This document shows positions 20,586-32,838 of a DNA stretch of 64,000 bases, piece by piece. Source of the DNA: Usnea hakonensis (Eukaryota; Ascomycota; Lecanoromycetes; Lecanorales; Parmeliaceae); NCBI GenBank assembly GCA_013423325.1, contig BLJB01000094.1, positions 1-64,000 of the forward strand. The letters run 5' to 3'. Numbering within the stretch: position 1 is the stretch's first letter; each line of letters begins with the position of its first letter. Under the pieces are notes generated by a model that did no database searches, had not been told where the DNA came from, and saw only the letters and a program-made list of their open reading frames with translations. Made by a program: the position numbers and the translations under genes.

Positions 20586-22907
20586 CTAAGTCACGGTTAT
20601 CATCATGCTTTCCGACGGTACCCCACCCGCCAGCGCCCACACCATCCAGGGACCGGGTATCGCGACACCCGGATCCCCGGGGACCGTGAATGTATACGTA
20701 GTGCCTGCCGTCGTGGTCGGCGTCAAGGCGATCCTTCTCTGATCAGTATTGACGGTATGCGTCGTGCTCGTCATGCGAATCATGCTGAACGCACTGCATG
20801 CGACATTGGTTGTGATGGAGAAAGTAGCGCCATGGGCGACAGTCCCGGTAGACATGCTATTAATAACAGGACGTGTTGCCAAGCCGCCGTGGCCGTCGTA
20901 GAGGTAGGGAGGGTTCCATATCTGCATGTCGAAATGATTAGTAGCGCAGGTGCCGCAGAGACCTCCGCCACCGTTGCCCACTGTTCCGTCCATGAGAAGG
21001 ATACCGACGGAGTGATAGTTGCGGGGAATGGATATAGGAGCCACCATGGTGAATTCAAGCGTGGCCGGATTGAATAGTTCCGGGGTGAATTGGGATGTGG
21101 CGTCTGAAAATGGTACTGCGGACTCTTGACCGCCAACAATAAGGACAGTGCCATCGGGCAGGATGACAGAGTTGGCGAACGAGCGGGGGTAATACATCGA
21201 GCCAATGGTTTGGACTGTAGGAGTGGCTGGTGGTGTGCCTATTGTGATGACGTGGGCGTTGGCGGTGGCAACCGAGTCTTGGTAGCTTGGCGCTCCACCC
21301 ACGGTAAGGATCTTCCCAGCCACTGCATCGTACATGGCGGCGTTGCCACACATAGAGTCTGTATCGGCTGCTCGGGTTCCCACTCCAGTTTGACCTCCTG
21401 TTCCAGTGCTGAGATACCAGTTCATAGCCTTCGATGGACCAGCTTGGAAGACGTAGCCATCACTCCACCCGAACAGCCATGCGTGATTGTCAGCACGATA
21501 AACTCCTAGAAATCATAGATCAGTACGAGCACGTAATCTTCGACCGTCGCTGAACCAGACAAAGGAAGAGATCGTACCCTGCGCATCATCAGTGAGTATA
21601 GGTGCAACCGGGCACCCAGCAAGTTCCGTCCAGGTGTTGGCAGTAGGATTGTAGAGCTCGCCGTTCTTGCCACCCGTACCACCACTCCATGACGCTCCTA
21701 TCGTGAACAAGTTGCCAGTGGAGGTAGTCACTTGGGCTTGGTAGCCACGGGGAATGTTCAAGGGCTGGGGAACAAGTGTTAGCAAGGACCTATCAACTCG
21801 TGCAAGACGCCATATGGCGGCAGCAGGCGAAATGATACGGAATGATACTTACTGCTTGCGCAGTCCAGTCATTAGCAGCAGAGTCATAGGCACTTGTGGC
21901 GGCATCAGTGTTCCCCCCAGTAGCAATAATCCGGCCAGTGAAATCCAACGACAAACCTACGCAAAACATATCATGTTGTACGTTGGTGATGACGGCCTCG
22001 GTAACAAGCATGGCATGAGGATCGTAGGATGCAGTGTAAGTGGTGACACCGTCGGAACCTCCAAAACTGTTAGGTTGAAATGATGACCAAGCGAGCAGAT
22101 GACCAGTTGTGCTCTCATGGGCTATAGAGACAGGTACGATAGGAAAATCGACAGTCATGACCCACGCGCCGTTACCAACAGGCGATGGAGGCGCGGCGCC
22201 GGCGGCAACGTAAGCATTGATCTCTGCCGCGGAAGTCCAGGGTCCTCGGCCCCCGGCTTCAGAAAGAGCTTCAAGTTTCATGTATTGAGCAGTGAAGGGG
22301 GTGAAGGTCGTCGTCTTGAGGGTGGCGTCATCGGCCCATGTGCCGATAGCTACTGTTGTATAGGTAACACCGTCGGCACTACAAACGTATGAGCACCATC
22401 AGCGTCGATGTATCCAGATGAAACGTGGTATGGTATAGCTCACCTGAGTGAAATGATGTGTTGGCCAATCCTGCCGTTGGCTTGGCCGTCTTGTCTTGGA
22501 AGATACGTTATGCTACCAACAAGACTGGCAACCCCCATGTCGATTGTTGCGGTGTGGGGCAATGGCACGAGTGTCGGTTCATACTCTGAGTGCCAGAACG
22601 TGGCGGTGTTGTTGTCGATAGCGTCGGTCCCTATGTTACCAGTTGCGGTATTTTCGCTATCGACGGTGATGGTCCAGCCGGCTTGGGAGATACCCCCAGC
22701 AAGGACATCCGAGACCGCAGGAGCCGCTTCGATCCCAGCAAGCGCATAGCCATCGTAGGTTGTAGTGCCTTCGGAGGCGAGGAGTCCCTCTTTAGACGCT
22801 GAGACGGAGGCGGCCCCATTGTTGGCGGCCTCAGCGGAAATTGGTTTGGCTTCGGAGAAAGAAAAGAGGGAGGAGAGAGAAAGTGCAAGGGGGAGGAATT
22901 GAAGCAT
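20586..22907 (-). CDS. Galactose oxidase, secreted copper radical enzyme
   Basis: Four exons, 22907-22444, 22378-21853, 21764-21578 and 21505-20586, join to 698 aa. The order is: signal peptide (MLQFLPLALSLSSLFSFSEA), a discoidin/CBM32-like domain (about 80-205), a Kelch-type beta propeller and a C-terminal Ig-like domain. All known active-site residues are present: Cys294 in DMFC and Tyr338 in RGYQ (the thioether pair), stacking Trp356, Tyr556-His557 in RNYHS and His642 in THTVNTDQRR. The family oxidises primary alcohols such as galactose C6 to aldehydes and makes H2O2 outside the cell. The enzyme looks intact. The substrate could differ, since related enzymes act on aliphatic or aryl alcohols. 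Confidence 0.93.
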
Positions 22908-25900
22908 CTTGGGCGCGGCGTACAGTAGCAAGTCGACAAAGCAACGACGATTAGAAAAGTAAGACTGAGCAGGATCAAGGCAGACGTCTACAGTGCATAT
23001 GTGCACCTTTGAACGACAAGATCTCAGCTCGAGGAAAGGTGTTGTAATGAAGGTACTCTTGAGGCATATGAGAGAAGAGCTACGCAGGTCAGGCTGAGCA
23101 AGAGTAGCGATACACGCGGCACGATGAGTGAAAGAAAGAAGAAAGAAACCCCAGTCTGACGGCTCGTATCTGCGAGGCTAGCGAAAGCTTAGATTTAATG
23201 ACGGCCTTGTTTTCAGCGATCCTGCGGTGAGTCGAGTGACTCGAGTGACAAGTGACCACTCGATGGGAGGTGTAGGCGAGTTGAAGATGGACCGTCTGCG
23301 GTCGAGCATCTCCTTACGTACGTAAATGTACGTGTGTGCGCCATTTTTGCCCCGTCTTCCTCTTTTCTTTACAGTGCTGACATTCAAGGTATGCATCATG
23401 ACCTAGCTCTCGCTAGGAAAATAGAAGACAGAGAATCCGAGAATAGAATACCTCGATTGTGGGGTCGGCGACTTTGCTTATTCGGTTTAGACAAGGCGGG
23501 CTGTAAGCGCACCATGGGTTTTGTTTTCCAGCGAATTGTACATTAGAGATTTCGAAATTAGCGAGTGACTTCACATGCGGCAGCACACTTGACGAGGTCT
23601 ATGATGGTACCTTGTTCAAGTTTGGGGTGATGTTGTGCAGCAGACGCAGGGCGCGAAGACTCGATAGTGGGGTTGCACTGCATCAAACCAGGATGGGAGC
23701 CTGCAATTCGTCGCTTGCGGACAAGCCACTTCCTAAAGTAGCTTCACTGTCCAAGTGACAAGAGATTGCGAAATTTAAGACGCTTTTAAGATACTAATCA
23801 GAAGTGATTGGAAATGGTGACTCTAATGCAGGTCTTCTGTAAAGATCAGTAGGTCCCGGATTCAGAGGGATCAGCAATGCATCCAGCTAAAAGAAAAAAA
23901 GCTTTCAGTACTTTAGGGTCCAAATGGGAAGCGAATTCTGCGGCGAATGATCGAGCCGAGGCAAATCATGAGGCGGTTCGAGGCGCTGTAGGCCGAGCAT
24001 AGAGATAGTGGTTATGGCCTCACGGATAATGACTTGATCCAACAAAATCAAACCCATTCTTTCACCGCCCTAGTGCAAGGAATGTAATACCCACATATTG
24101 TTTATTGATTGAGTGACGACGACAATTTTGACTGGGCCGGACTTGATACTTCAGTGATCCTGGTAAAAGCACGGTAGATCTTTATTGCCCCTAATGCACC
24201 TCTAGGGACCCACCCCGAAGGTCTAAAATAAAAGAGCCAAGCAGCTTCTGCGAGGCATGCATTATCCGTTCACGGGATCATGATCATGAGGATTCCACAA
24301 GTTCATGTACTTGTAAGTTACATTGCGGTCAATAAACCCTCAAAAATCGTCAGCACGCTTCGGAGAATCGTCAGGAAACCCTCGGATAATAAGTACGTGT
24401 GATCCCTTGCTTTGACATTGGCGGTAATCTCTTTGTGATCGCTGGTTGGTAAGAAACTTGTGCTATTAATTAAATGGAGGAACCAGACGCAATGTGACAT
24501 AGAAAGTGGGACGAAATTAAATGAGAATGGAAATCAAAGACCCTCGCGAATGGACGGTGGGAAAAGGCTCCCATTGCCCCAAATCAAAGGCCTTTGATGA
24601 ACTGGTGCTAAGGGCGAAAAGGGTCACCCGCGGCAAGGTTAGTAGGGGCACTACTACTATCGGAGATCGGACCACTGCCAGCGCATGATGGTTCGCCTCG
24701 GAGGACTCCGTCTTTATCCCGTAGATTTCGCTGCATGGTCAGCAAATAGAAGAAAAGTTGAACGACAATAATGCAGCTAGATCTCAGCTCGCAGCCAGAG
24801 GAGCCACCTCGATAAATTTTTAGCGAGAACTTCCAATCCTGTCGAGGCTTTACTTCGAAGGATCCACCAGGAATTCGGCGGTGTGATTGTGACCCAGCCA
24901 AGTAGACGAGGTGTCGTAGATTTTACCTTAGGAAGAGACTTCTCACCAAAAAGCTCCCTGGGATGATCCAGCGGTTCAAAACGGGCGGACTAGCACGCCA
25001 TGCCGTCCGAGTATGCGTATTGCTGTGGATGGCTGGTGGCGCAATCTAATTCTTTAGAGCCCGAGCCGTGTCTCTGATGGTCTCGTTAGGAGTATTGGCG
25101 ATAAATGACTTTGTGCGCCTAAGTGCTTTAACACTGTGTTAGCCTCGTATACTCGGGAGCCATTTCTTAACTATCCCACACGGTTCCCTCGTGGGGTGTG
25201 CGCGAGGTCCTCAGAACATGCTTACGCACTGTCATGGTATTCTCTAGCCGCAGCAAGAAGACTCCACTCGACTCTGTCAACGACTCCAGCGAAATCGTGT
25301 CCTGGGGTCGCGCAGAATTTCTTGTCCACCACCCTGCATCCTTCACCCATTTCTTTTAGCCTTATGCAATACTGTATAACCGTCGATGTACTGGCACGAG
25401 CGTGTGCCTGCGTTCACATCCATCGCCTCTTTTCTATGGAGGTGCGCATAATGTTGGAGGGAGCCATATTCGATTCTATGGCTGCCAGCGTTGTACCACA
25501 TCCGTGTATGTTGTCACGGCCCTTTTGAATTCGTTCAGGTATTCTCCTCTTTTCGCCAATGCCAAAGTTCGTCGTCCCCACTTGATGCCCGGTGATGGCC
25601 CGCGGGGCGGTCGACTGGGGATTGAGCATAGAGGATTCAGCTGTCGTATTCAAGGCAGGCAGCCGTGAGAGTTGAGGACGATTTGAGAGCGAACAAGTTG
25701 GTGTCGCAACAAGGGAACTGAGGTATTGAGAAGGAAATGGGTCAATCCCTATGACCGACGTTGCTACGAGAAGTAAGCACGTTTGGCTTTTTCTTAAGGA
25801 CATGTTCGGACGAAGCGTCAGCGCGGCTGGTAGACGTTTCGAGCAGGTAGAACTGCTTGTGGCATAGCTTCTTTCCTTTCAGAGGCTGAAACATGCATTA

Positions 25901-27100
25901 AGTTCTGTCGCATGTCCGCGGTTCCTTATCAACGGTATAGCTGGGCTTGAGAGGAAGGAATTTGGGATTGGGTTTTGGATTCGGAAATGGCACAGAAAAT
26001 GCCAAGCCTCTAGCGTCTTATGCCCGAGGTCCCAGAGTACAATCACCTTAAATTTGGAGCCTTGAACGCTGCTACGCCCTGCTACAACTGCCATCTTCCA
26101 ACAAGCTGTTAATCTCCACCTGACTGGGGACTGGGGACGGGTCGCCAGATTGAGCATGCACCCTTCGCATCAATGCCCAGAGTCTCACTCCGAGAGTTCT
26201 ACGTCGTTGACCATATAGCGCTACTCATGTTCTGCTGATTGTATACAGACACTCCCTCGCAGACATAACGCTACCTCTTCAAGCTCCACTCTTTTCGGAA
26301 CCACGAATCACGTTCAACAAGAGGTGGGAACATAGACGCCAGCAAAAAGAGAACTGCTACGACAGAGGGGTTGAAACACAGGAGCACAGGGATGAAAACC
26401 AAAAAAGACACTCATGCAGTAGGATGCGTAGATCCTGCCCTCCCACCCCCAATTCGCGCCATGTGTGTTGAGGCCGTATCGTTCTTGCACATGTACACGA
26501 CCGTCACTACAAAGGGATCCGATGTATATGACATCGTGAAGAGAGGCCAAGGGCATGGCAATGCGTCTCTTTTTGCACGCTGGGCTATCGCAATACAAGG
26601 TCATACCTCCAATGGAAAGAACAGCGACGCGGAGCCTCATGTCTCTGCTAGATATCTCCTGCAAAAGATTCAGCTCAACGTGTTTCTATCCTCGGGCATG
26701 AAGATGCCGGAATGATTTGCGATTTGACTGAACCAGTCCCTTGGCAGGGCAACTGGTCGTCAAACGACCATGACCTCAAAGATTCATGGACTGGGGATAG
26801 TTCAACTTCCATTGAACAAGCCTCACTACACGCACTTGGATCTGAAAGATTGTTTCCGCGGTGACCCAAGCTTGAGGTTATTGGGAATGCCGCTCTTTCT
26901 TCAAGCCCGCCTCTGTGAAAGCAGGATGCCTGTCTTTAGGCCAGCACTCCAGGTTCGGATAAAGTCTGCCAAGCCAAACGTATCAACACTTTCTCAGTGA
27001 GCCAGATCCATCTAGGTGATTTAATCATAGGCAGCTTTCTGCTCACTCCTACACCCAAACATCGGAATACTGCCCGCTTTGATTCTGAACTAATACTACA
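22908..27100. other. Long gene-poor stretch
   Basis: No convincing gene. The promoter side of the galactose oxidase gene (22908-23350) contains TACGTACGTAAATGTACGTG near 23315. A minus-strand frame at 25414-25803 (about 129 codons) begins with a hydrophobic leader but lacks any other sign of a real protein. A plus-strand frame at 26371-26715 and its opposite are likewise unsupported. Confidence 0.4.
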
Positions 27101-28584
27101 ATGTTGACCTCTCTCGATCTGAAATTGGCGTTTGAAAGTACCGTAGAATGCTCCACATGCGGTGATTGGTCGAAAAGTCCATGGAATTTCTACTATCGTG
27201 TGTATTGCCCTTCTTTTTCAATAGCACTCCACTCCCACCACTCCCCCATCACCATCGCATCCCCCAATCCACCCTCTTCAACATTAGTATACCGTCCCGC
27301 CCAACTTCCCCAACCACAACCATAAGAGCTCCCTCAAAGCTCAACTGTCCCATCCCCTCCCTTACTCACGAACTTCTCCCGCAAATCTACAACCAACTCC
27401 AACCTCTCCTTAAAAACGTGTTGCAGAACATTCCGCAACGGCACCCCAGGCACAGCACGCTCCCTCCACAGAGCCATCAGCCGAACCGTCGACTTCGGAA
27501 ACGTCCGCTTCGAACGCCCACGCCTATGCCTGCACTTCACCTACACCCACTCCACCCTCCAAAACCTCGTCTGCAGCATCTGCCGCCACCTCCCCCGACC
27601 TCCCCAAACCCCACAACATCCCCCATCCACAAACCCAACCAACACCTCCTCGACCTCACCCCCCGCACCACCGGCATAAATTTCACCTCCCTCCCCCCCT
27701 CCCCCTCCCCCTCCCCTACTCCCAAACCCTCACCTCCCCCCCCTCTCCCAAACCATCCCCTGTCCTTCCTCCAAACCACTCCCCTACCCCTCCCAACCAC
27801 CAGACTCACCTCCCTCCCCGCCTGCATCTATCCTCCCCCCCTCCTTCCCTCCCCCCCGTCATCGCCCACCACAGCAACTCCCCCATTCCTCATACACCCT
27901 ACCTACAATACAGAAATCGAGCCCAGTCTTCCAACGAGTCAGCTTTCTCAACAGAGTGTGGCGAGATGGATTGGAGGGGTGGGTGGATAAGGGCTGGAAA
28001 GCGCAGTTGTTGTCTGTATTGTTGGGAGAGGGGGGGGGTGTTTGGTGCGGGGAAGGAACACTGTGAGGTAGGTCTGTGAAGGGACTCTCTGCGAAGGGAT
28101 GTGGTAGGGGGGTGGTGGCGAGTAGTACTCGTAGCCGGGGTGGGGTGGGAAAAGGGGGGAAGAAAGACGATGAGCAACGAAAGCTTTGACACTTTACCCA
28201 CGAATCATGCTTTGATGAAAATAAATAACTAGCTTCCCTGCAATGTACGTACATTTCAGCTTTGCTCGGGGAGCAGCGAGTTAAAAAAAGAAGATTTTCG
28301 TGAGCTGAAGCATTCTTCTTTGCTCTACCACCATGATGGAGCTCTTCATTTCCTTGCCGCAGGGCTGCAAACATGTCATGCAATTTTTGAATCAACTACC
28401 CCATCCCCGCATTATGTCCTCCACTCTGCTCACATACCTTCCATGCTAAGCCTTTCCTATCTTTTATTTGCTCATCCCTTCGCCAGCTCCCAAAGAGCGC
28501 AAGGCCCCGCCTTCTCTTATCTACATGCTCTGCATGCTCTGCTGTCTTTGCTGCGTTCGTGTCTGGCGGTACTGCCGACGCTGT
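27101..28584. other. Strand-asymmetric C-rich tract, coding status unclear
   Basis: From about 27226 to 27900 the plus strand is overwhelmingly C, T and A, with runs of six to seven C near 27690-27740. Low-complexity frames of up to 270 codons are open on it by composition alone. On the minus strand, 27540-27334 encodes VPLRNVLQHVFKERLELVVD and ends GGDGTVEL, which looks more protein-like and could be the last exon of a lost gene. I could not join it to anything. Confidence 0.4.
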
Positions 28585-29899
28585 TCAGTTTGCTGCTTGC
28601 ACATCATTTTCAGTTGGAACCGTTTCCGCCTTCTTTTCTTCCAAGATTTTCGCTTGATATTTCAAGGGAACTCCAGGTAAGAAAGGCGATCCGTAGACCA
28701 CCCGCACGGGATCCCACCAACTAGGCCCTCCTAGTAGCCAAGAGTCAAGAGACCGTTCCTTGCAGATTGCTTCCAGCATCTGAGCTCTGCTGCCCGTTAA
28801 GTTCAGATTACGATTTTGACCCGGATCAAACATTCCCCGCACCTCCATGTACATACTCTTGCTGTGTGGGAAAGTGGCGTCTGCTCTCCATGCTTGATCC
28901 TTGATCAACTCAAAGATATCGTGAGGCGTGAGGACGGAACGGCAATTGTCGAGAAAGCTAGTATAACAATAGTCCTCGGAGATCCATCGGTCATAAGGAT
29001 ATCGGTCCCTGTCTTCTTTCACCCACGCATCAAGCATCTCGAATGGAACAATCTTCCTCAGAAGAAACATGTACAAAAAGTCGAATACTTCGAGACAATA
29101 CAACTTGACGTCCCAGCCCAGAACAATCGTCATACCTCCAAGGACGACGCATTGCTTGCTCCACAGGTCGTGCATATTGGCAATGAAAGTCTCAAAACGA
29201 TCGCGTGTTTCCTCTCCACTGATAGTTGGCGCGACTTTTGCAAGCTGTAGTGTAGCGATTGCCATAGAGTGTAAGCACAAACTCTGATAGAATTGGGCTT
29301 TGAAGCCGTGAATGTACTGCCGACCGCAATTGAAGCGACTTGAGCTAGTGCTGGAGGTAATGAGGCCGGGCTCGACGATCTCCATTCTATCTGTTCTGGG
29401 CAACTCAGCGGCGAATCGAGTACGGAATGAATCGCATTCTTTTGACAGAAGGTCGTCCAAATACAAATCTCGAAGGTAGCCCATCTGCCGCCATCGGAGA
29501 GTGATAGCGTCAACATCCTCGCTGCTCACTGCTTGGTGGTTCCAATCCGTTTCAATAGCCTCAAGTAACGCCTTGTGCGAAGGCCTTTGCTCATCAGTCA
29601 GGGTTCCTGATGACTCGGTGACGCGGAAGACGTCGGCTTGTTTTTCGTCGTTTAATTTGAGCAGGTGAGAGAGACAGAGATCATATTTGAAGACCTCAGA
29701 AGAAGTCTATGCAGGATTAGCAGCAGAATATTGACGGAAATACAGTGCATAATCATACGACAATGGCCCTGTCGATCACTTTCTGATGTGTAGCGCGTAA
29801 CTCACGAAGAGTTTGGCAAGTCTGCGATAGGGACTGAGCGTCGTCGAGGTCCTCCAGAGAGCCGAAGATTAATGACAGTATCTCCCTTGGGAGAGTCAT
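28585..29899 (-). CDS. F-box protein, 420 aa
   Basis: Exon 1 29899-29759, intron 29758-29707 (GTATGA donor, GCTAAT branch, TAG acceptor) and exon 2 29706-28585 join to 421 codons including the stop. The N-terminus reads LPREILSLIFGSLEDLDDAQ, then SLSQTCQTLRELR, a standard F-box. That motif binds Skp1 and so brings targets to an SCF ubiquitin ligase. The remaining 370 residues form a helical target-binding region with many Trp and Tyr but no named repeat. The C-terminus has a conserved-looking DPVRVVYGSPFLPG segment. Target unknown. Confidence 0.8.
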
Positions 29900-31728
29900 A
29901 ATGAAGCACGCCATGTGTGTAACGAGAGACTTGGGGATCGGAAATAATTTCTCAACTCAGAATCGACAGTCTTGCTGCATGCGCAGCTGGTATCTAGTGT
30001 ATTTAAATATAAAGTGCAGTCCTTGGAGCTTGGATTCTTCGTGGACCAGAAGTGGGAGAATTGAGAGGGTCTGAAGCCAGATGGGAAGCCTTGGATTGTA
30101 AGCTGTGACTTATTTTAGTCAGTCTGCTGACTTGGGAACAGATGGACCTACGCGTGTTGCGGCGATGGAAGAAGACCAAAGCTTTAGTGCTAGCAATGGA
30201 TTGCGCAGTAGCCTGGTCTTACTGTGTGTAGTGGGAGGCTCTAGAAGAACAGGTTGATGGACAACAGATGGGAAATGGTTGATGGAAGGAAGGTAGGAAT
30301 GTTATTGAGGTGGATAGAGGGGGGTGGTTGAGAGAAAGTAATCTTACCTAATGGAAGTGCACTAACTCACTTCTGACTGAACTTCTATCTCTGGAAGGTG
30401 CGTCCTACCATCCTTTGTATCATAACACCAAATCCAAATCCTCAGATTCTGAAACATTAGGGACGATTCAAAGATTTCTGAAGACGATTCAGCTTATGAA
30501 GTTTGATTCACAAGACACTAGCTGCAATACTGTCAGCAAAAAAACGATGACGTCTCAAATGAGCTTATTATTACTTTCGATTGGCTGCGGAATGAGCATG
30601 ACGTGACAACTGACAAGTCAAGTACGCTGCTTCGGAACACAAAGGCTCAATGATCACCGTGCGATTTGCAATGACAATAAGTCTTCGTGGCTAATGTCCC
30701 TGTCATCGGAACTTTGATTCGAGCGAGCGTGCCACCAGCAGGCCGCTTCCACACGTGTAATTCCATATACCATTGATTTAACGATCTGCCACTTTCACCC
30801 TCTCTATCCGCAATCAAATACCACATCTGTTCCCCGACCTCGTCATAGGCTTTGCCTGATATTTGTATCTTGGCGCGGTCCCAATCGTCGGCGTTATCTT
30901 CCTCCTCCTCGAGCATTTCATGACGTTTGAGACAGTCATTGCCGGTCTTATCTGGGAAGCACGGGAGAGGCAAAGGGCTGCCAGCCGAGGACTTGCTGGC
31001 GAACTCTCAGCAGCTGCTCATCCATTCCGAAAGACCATGGGGCACTCTTCTGGTCCGCCGGAAAGCCAGGTAGACACATTATAGATAGAAATCGAGGTCG
31101 AATAGCTGTGGATGACGGCGTGCGCCAGGACACCCACCTATGCAGACGCGAAGCGAATGGGAGTAACGCACGACGTGTATTGAAATCACTCTTTAGTAGA
31201 CGCGGTCGAGCTTTTGGCAGCTTGACAACAATCCGCTGATCGGAATAACCCCAATGTTCGGTAGGCTGGTCTTTTTGGTGACTGGTCGTATGTAGATGAT
31301 AGAATTGATACGACTTTCAAGGTTGATAGCTTTTGAAGAGGGAATGAGCTTGAACATATAGCCGTAGCCAAACAGGATGAGGTACCCAATTAGATACGGC
31401 TTGCAATGTCACAGCACCAGATGTTTTGGGGTTCAAGACCGGAGTGATCGATGCCCGGAGAGTCCCTACAATCATGGCCCCTATGAAGAATTGATATGCG
31501 GGAAAGTGCAGTAACATGCCGATTCGTACATGACGCATGGCCTAGGCAGCGGCTTCAGCGGAGCGAGATATCACATTCACTGCGTTCTACAGGTTGTGGT
31601 GTACAGGGCTTGGATTCGGTTTGCAAAGGCGAAGTAGAAGTCATTTTGAAAGCTTTGTCAATGTGGTTTATGGTATGCTTCAGAGAAAATAGAGGAAGTA
31701 TTAAAAGTGCCACTTGACTGTGTAGCAT
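29900..31728. other. Intergenic with one weak coding candidate
   Basis: Upstream of the F-box gene the DNA is unremarkable. A minus-strand frame at 30916-30647 (about 90 residues from ATG; acidic start MLEEEEDNADDWDRAKIQ) has protein-like composition, but its start and any partner exons are unclear. The rest shows no gene. Confidence 0.35.
30647..30916 (-). CDS. Weak candidate: small acidic hypothetical protein
   Basis: A frame of about 89 aa begins at ATG 30916; the frame remains open upstream without a further ATG nearby. Features are an acidic N-terminus, a WYLIADREGE segment and a C-terminus with two cysteines. I do not recognise it. It could be the last exon of a larger gene whose 5' part lies at 30950-31130. 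Confidence 0.25.
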   Translation of the reverse strand: MLEEEEDNADDWDRAKIQISGKAYDEVGEQMWYLIADREGESGRSLNQWYMELHVWKRPAGGTLARIKVPMTGTLATKTYCHCKSHGDH

Positions 31729-32838
31729 TTACAGCTTGTTCTGCACCTCCCACTCTTTGCTAAAGGGATAATCGACATATCCATCGGGGCTTTTGGCTTT
31801 GTAAAACGTATCGCGGTTATACTTATTCAGCTCCAGGCCCTTCTCGATCCTGAATGGTAAGTCCGGGTTCGCGATGAAGTGTCTGCCGAACACAACGATG
31901 ATGTCGTGTCCAGTATACTCTTCCTCGACCGTACGCTTCGCACTGTCTGGTTGGAACCCACCAGCTAGAAGCACCGGACCGGTCTTGCCCCAAACCTTCA
32001 ACAGAGGATCGACTTTCTCTGTGGCCTCAATGTCGGCATTGCCCGAAACGCGCGACTCGACCAGGTGTATGTACGCCAGCTTCAAATTCTTGAGTCCTTC
32101 GATTACATGGCTGAATTGCGTTATCGGGTCTGCCATTTTCATTCCCTGAAATTTGCTGAATGGACTCAATCGTATGCCCACCTTTTCACTTCCGACGGCT
32201 TCGACAACTGCCTTGGCGACCTCAAGAGCGAACCTGGACCTCTTTTCCACGCTTCCACCCCATGAGTCAGTCCTGTGGTTGGTCATATCCTGCGTAAATT
32301 GATCAATCAAATATCCATTTGCGCCATGAATCTCCACGCCGTCGAAGCCAGCCTCAATCGCGTTCTTGGCGGCCTGCGCATAGTCTGCAATAAAGGCCCA
32401 GATCTCTTCCTCTCCCAATGCTCTCGGTTCTTCACCTCCTGCCTGCATAGCAATTGGACTGCTGCTGACAAAAGCTTTCTCTCCGGCTTCCTTCCTCACG
32501 ATTTCCGGCTTCGCAGCCCGCCCCAGCGCCCATAGCTGACACATAATGTAGGAACCTTTCTTGTGGACTACATCCGTGATATTCTTCCACGCCTCAATCT
32601 GGTCCTTGTTCCATATGCCCGGCACGTTTTCGTAGCCAGAGGCGCGAGGAGAGATGAAGGTGGCCTCAGTGATGATAAGGGTTCCGGACATCGAGGCCCG
32701 CTGGGAGTAGTACTCTGTGGCGAGCGAGGTGTGAACGTGAGCATCGTTGGCGCGGTAGCGAGTTAGGGGTGCCATTGCGATGCGGTGGGAGAGGGTGTTG
32801 GGGCCGACACGAATGGGGTCGAAAAGGGTTGGCGACAT
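31729..32838 (-). CDS. Old Yellow Enzyme-type NAD(P)H:flavin oxidoreductase
   Basis: A single exon of 369 aa starts at ATG 32838 (the open frame upstream has no ATG). It is a complete FMN-dependent TIM barrel. Visible residues: MAPLTRYRA with the FMN-contacting Thr26; EIHGANGYLIDQF with substrate-binding His171 and Asn174 and proton-donor Tyr176; RTDSWGGS; and the phosphate-binding end LLAGGF and VVFGRHFIANPDLP. Members reduce activated C=C bonds of enals and enones. In fungi they serve detoxification or secondary metabolism (relatives include chanoclavine aldehyde reductases). No biosynthetic cluster surrounds it, so a general ene-reductase role is the safer reading. Confidence 0.92.
   Translation of the reverse strand: MSPTLFDPIRVGPNTLSHRIAMAPLTRYRANDAHVHTSLATEYYSQRASMSGTLIITEATFISPRASGYENVPGIWNKDQIEAWKNITDVVHKKGSYIMCQLWALGRAAKPEIVRKEAGEKAFVSSSPIAMQAGGEEPRALGEEEIWAFIADYAQAAKNAIEAGFDGVEIHGANGYLIDQFTQDMTNHRTDSWGGSVEKRSRFALEVAKAVVEAVGSEKVGIRLSPFSKFQGMKMADPITQFSHVIEGLKNLKLAYIHLVESRVSGNADIEATEKVDPLLKVWGKTGPVLLAGGFQPDSAKRTVEEEYTGHDIIVVFGRHFIANPDLPFRIEKGLELNKYNRDTFYKAKSPDGYVDYPFSKEWEVQNKL

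Noticed and set aside
20358..21077. Plus-strand frame of 239 codons
   Set aside because: It is antisense to the last exon of galactose oxidase, whose protein and motifs are secure.
25414..25803. Minus-strand frame with a hydrophobic leader (possible secreted protein)
   Set aside because: Only the leader looks real; the rest is featureless and overlaps another equally long frame on the plus strand.
27166..27990. Long Pro/His/Thr-rich open frame of 274 codons on the plus strand
   Set aside because: It lies wholly in a C-rich strand-asymmetric tract where stops are rare by composition; no domain and no conserved-looking segment.
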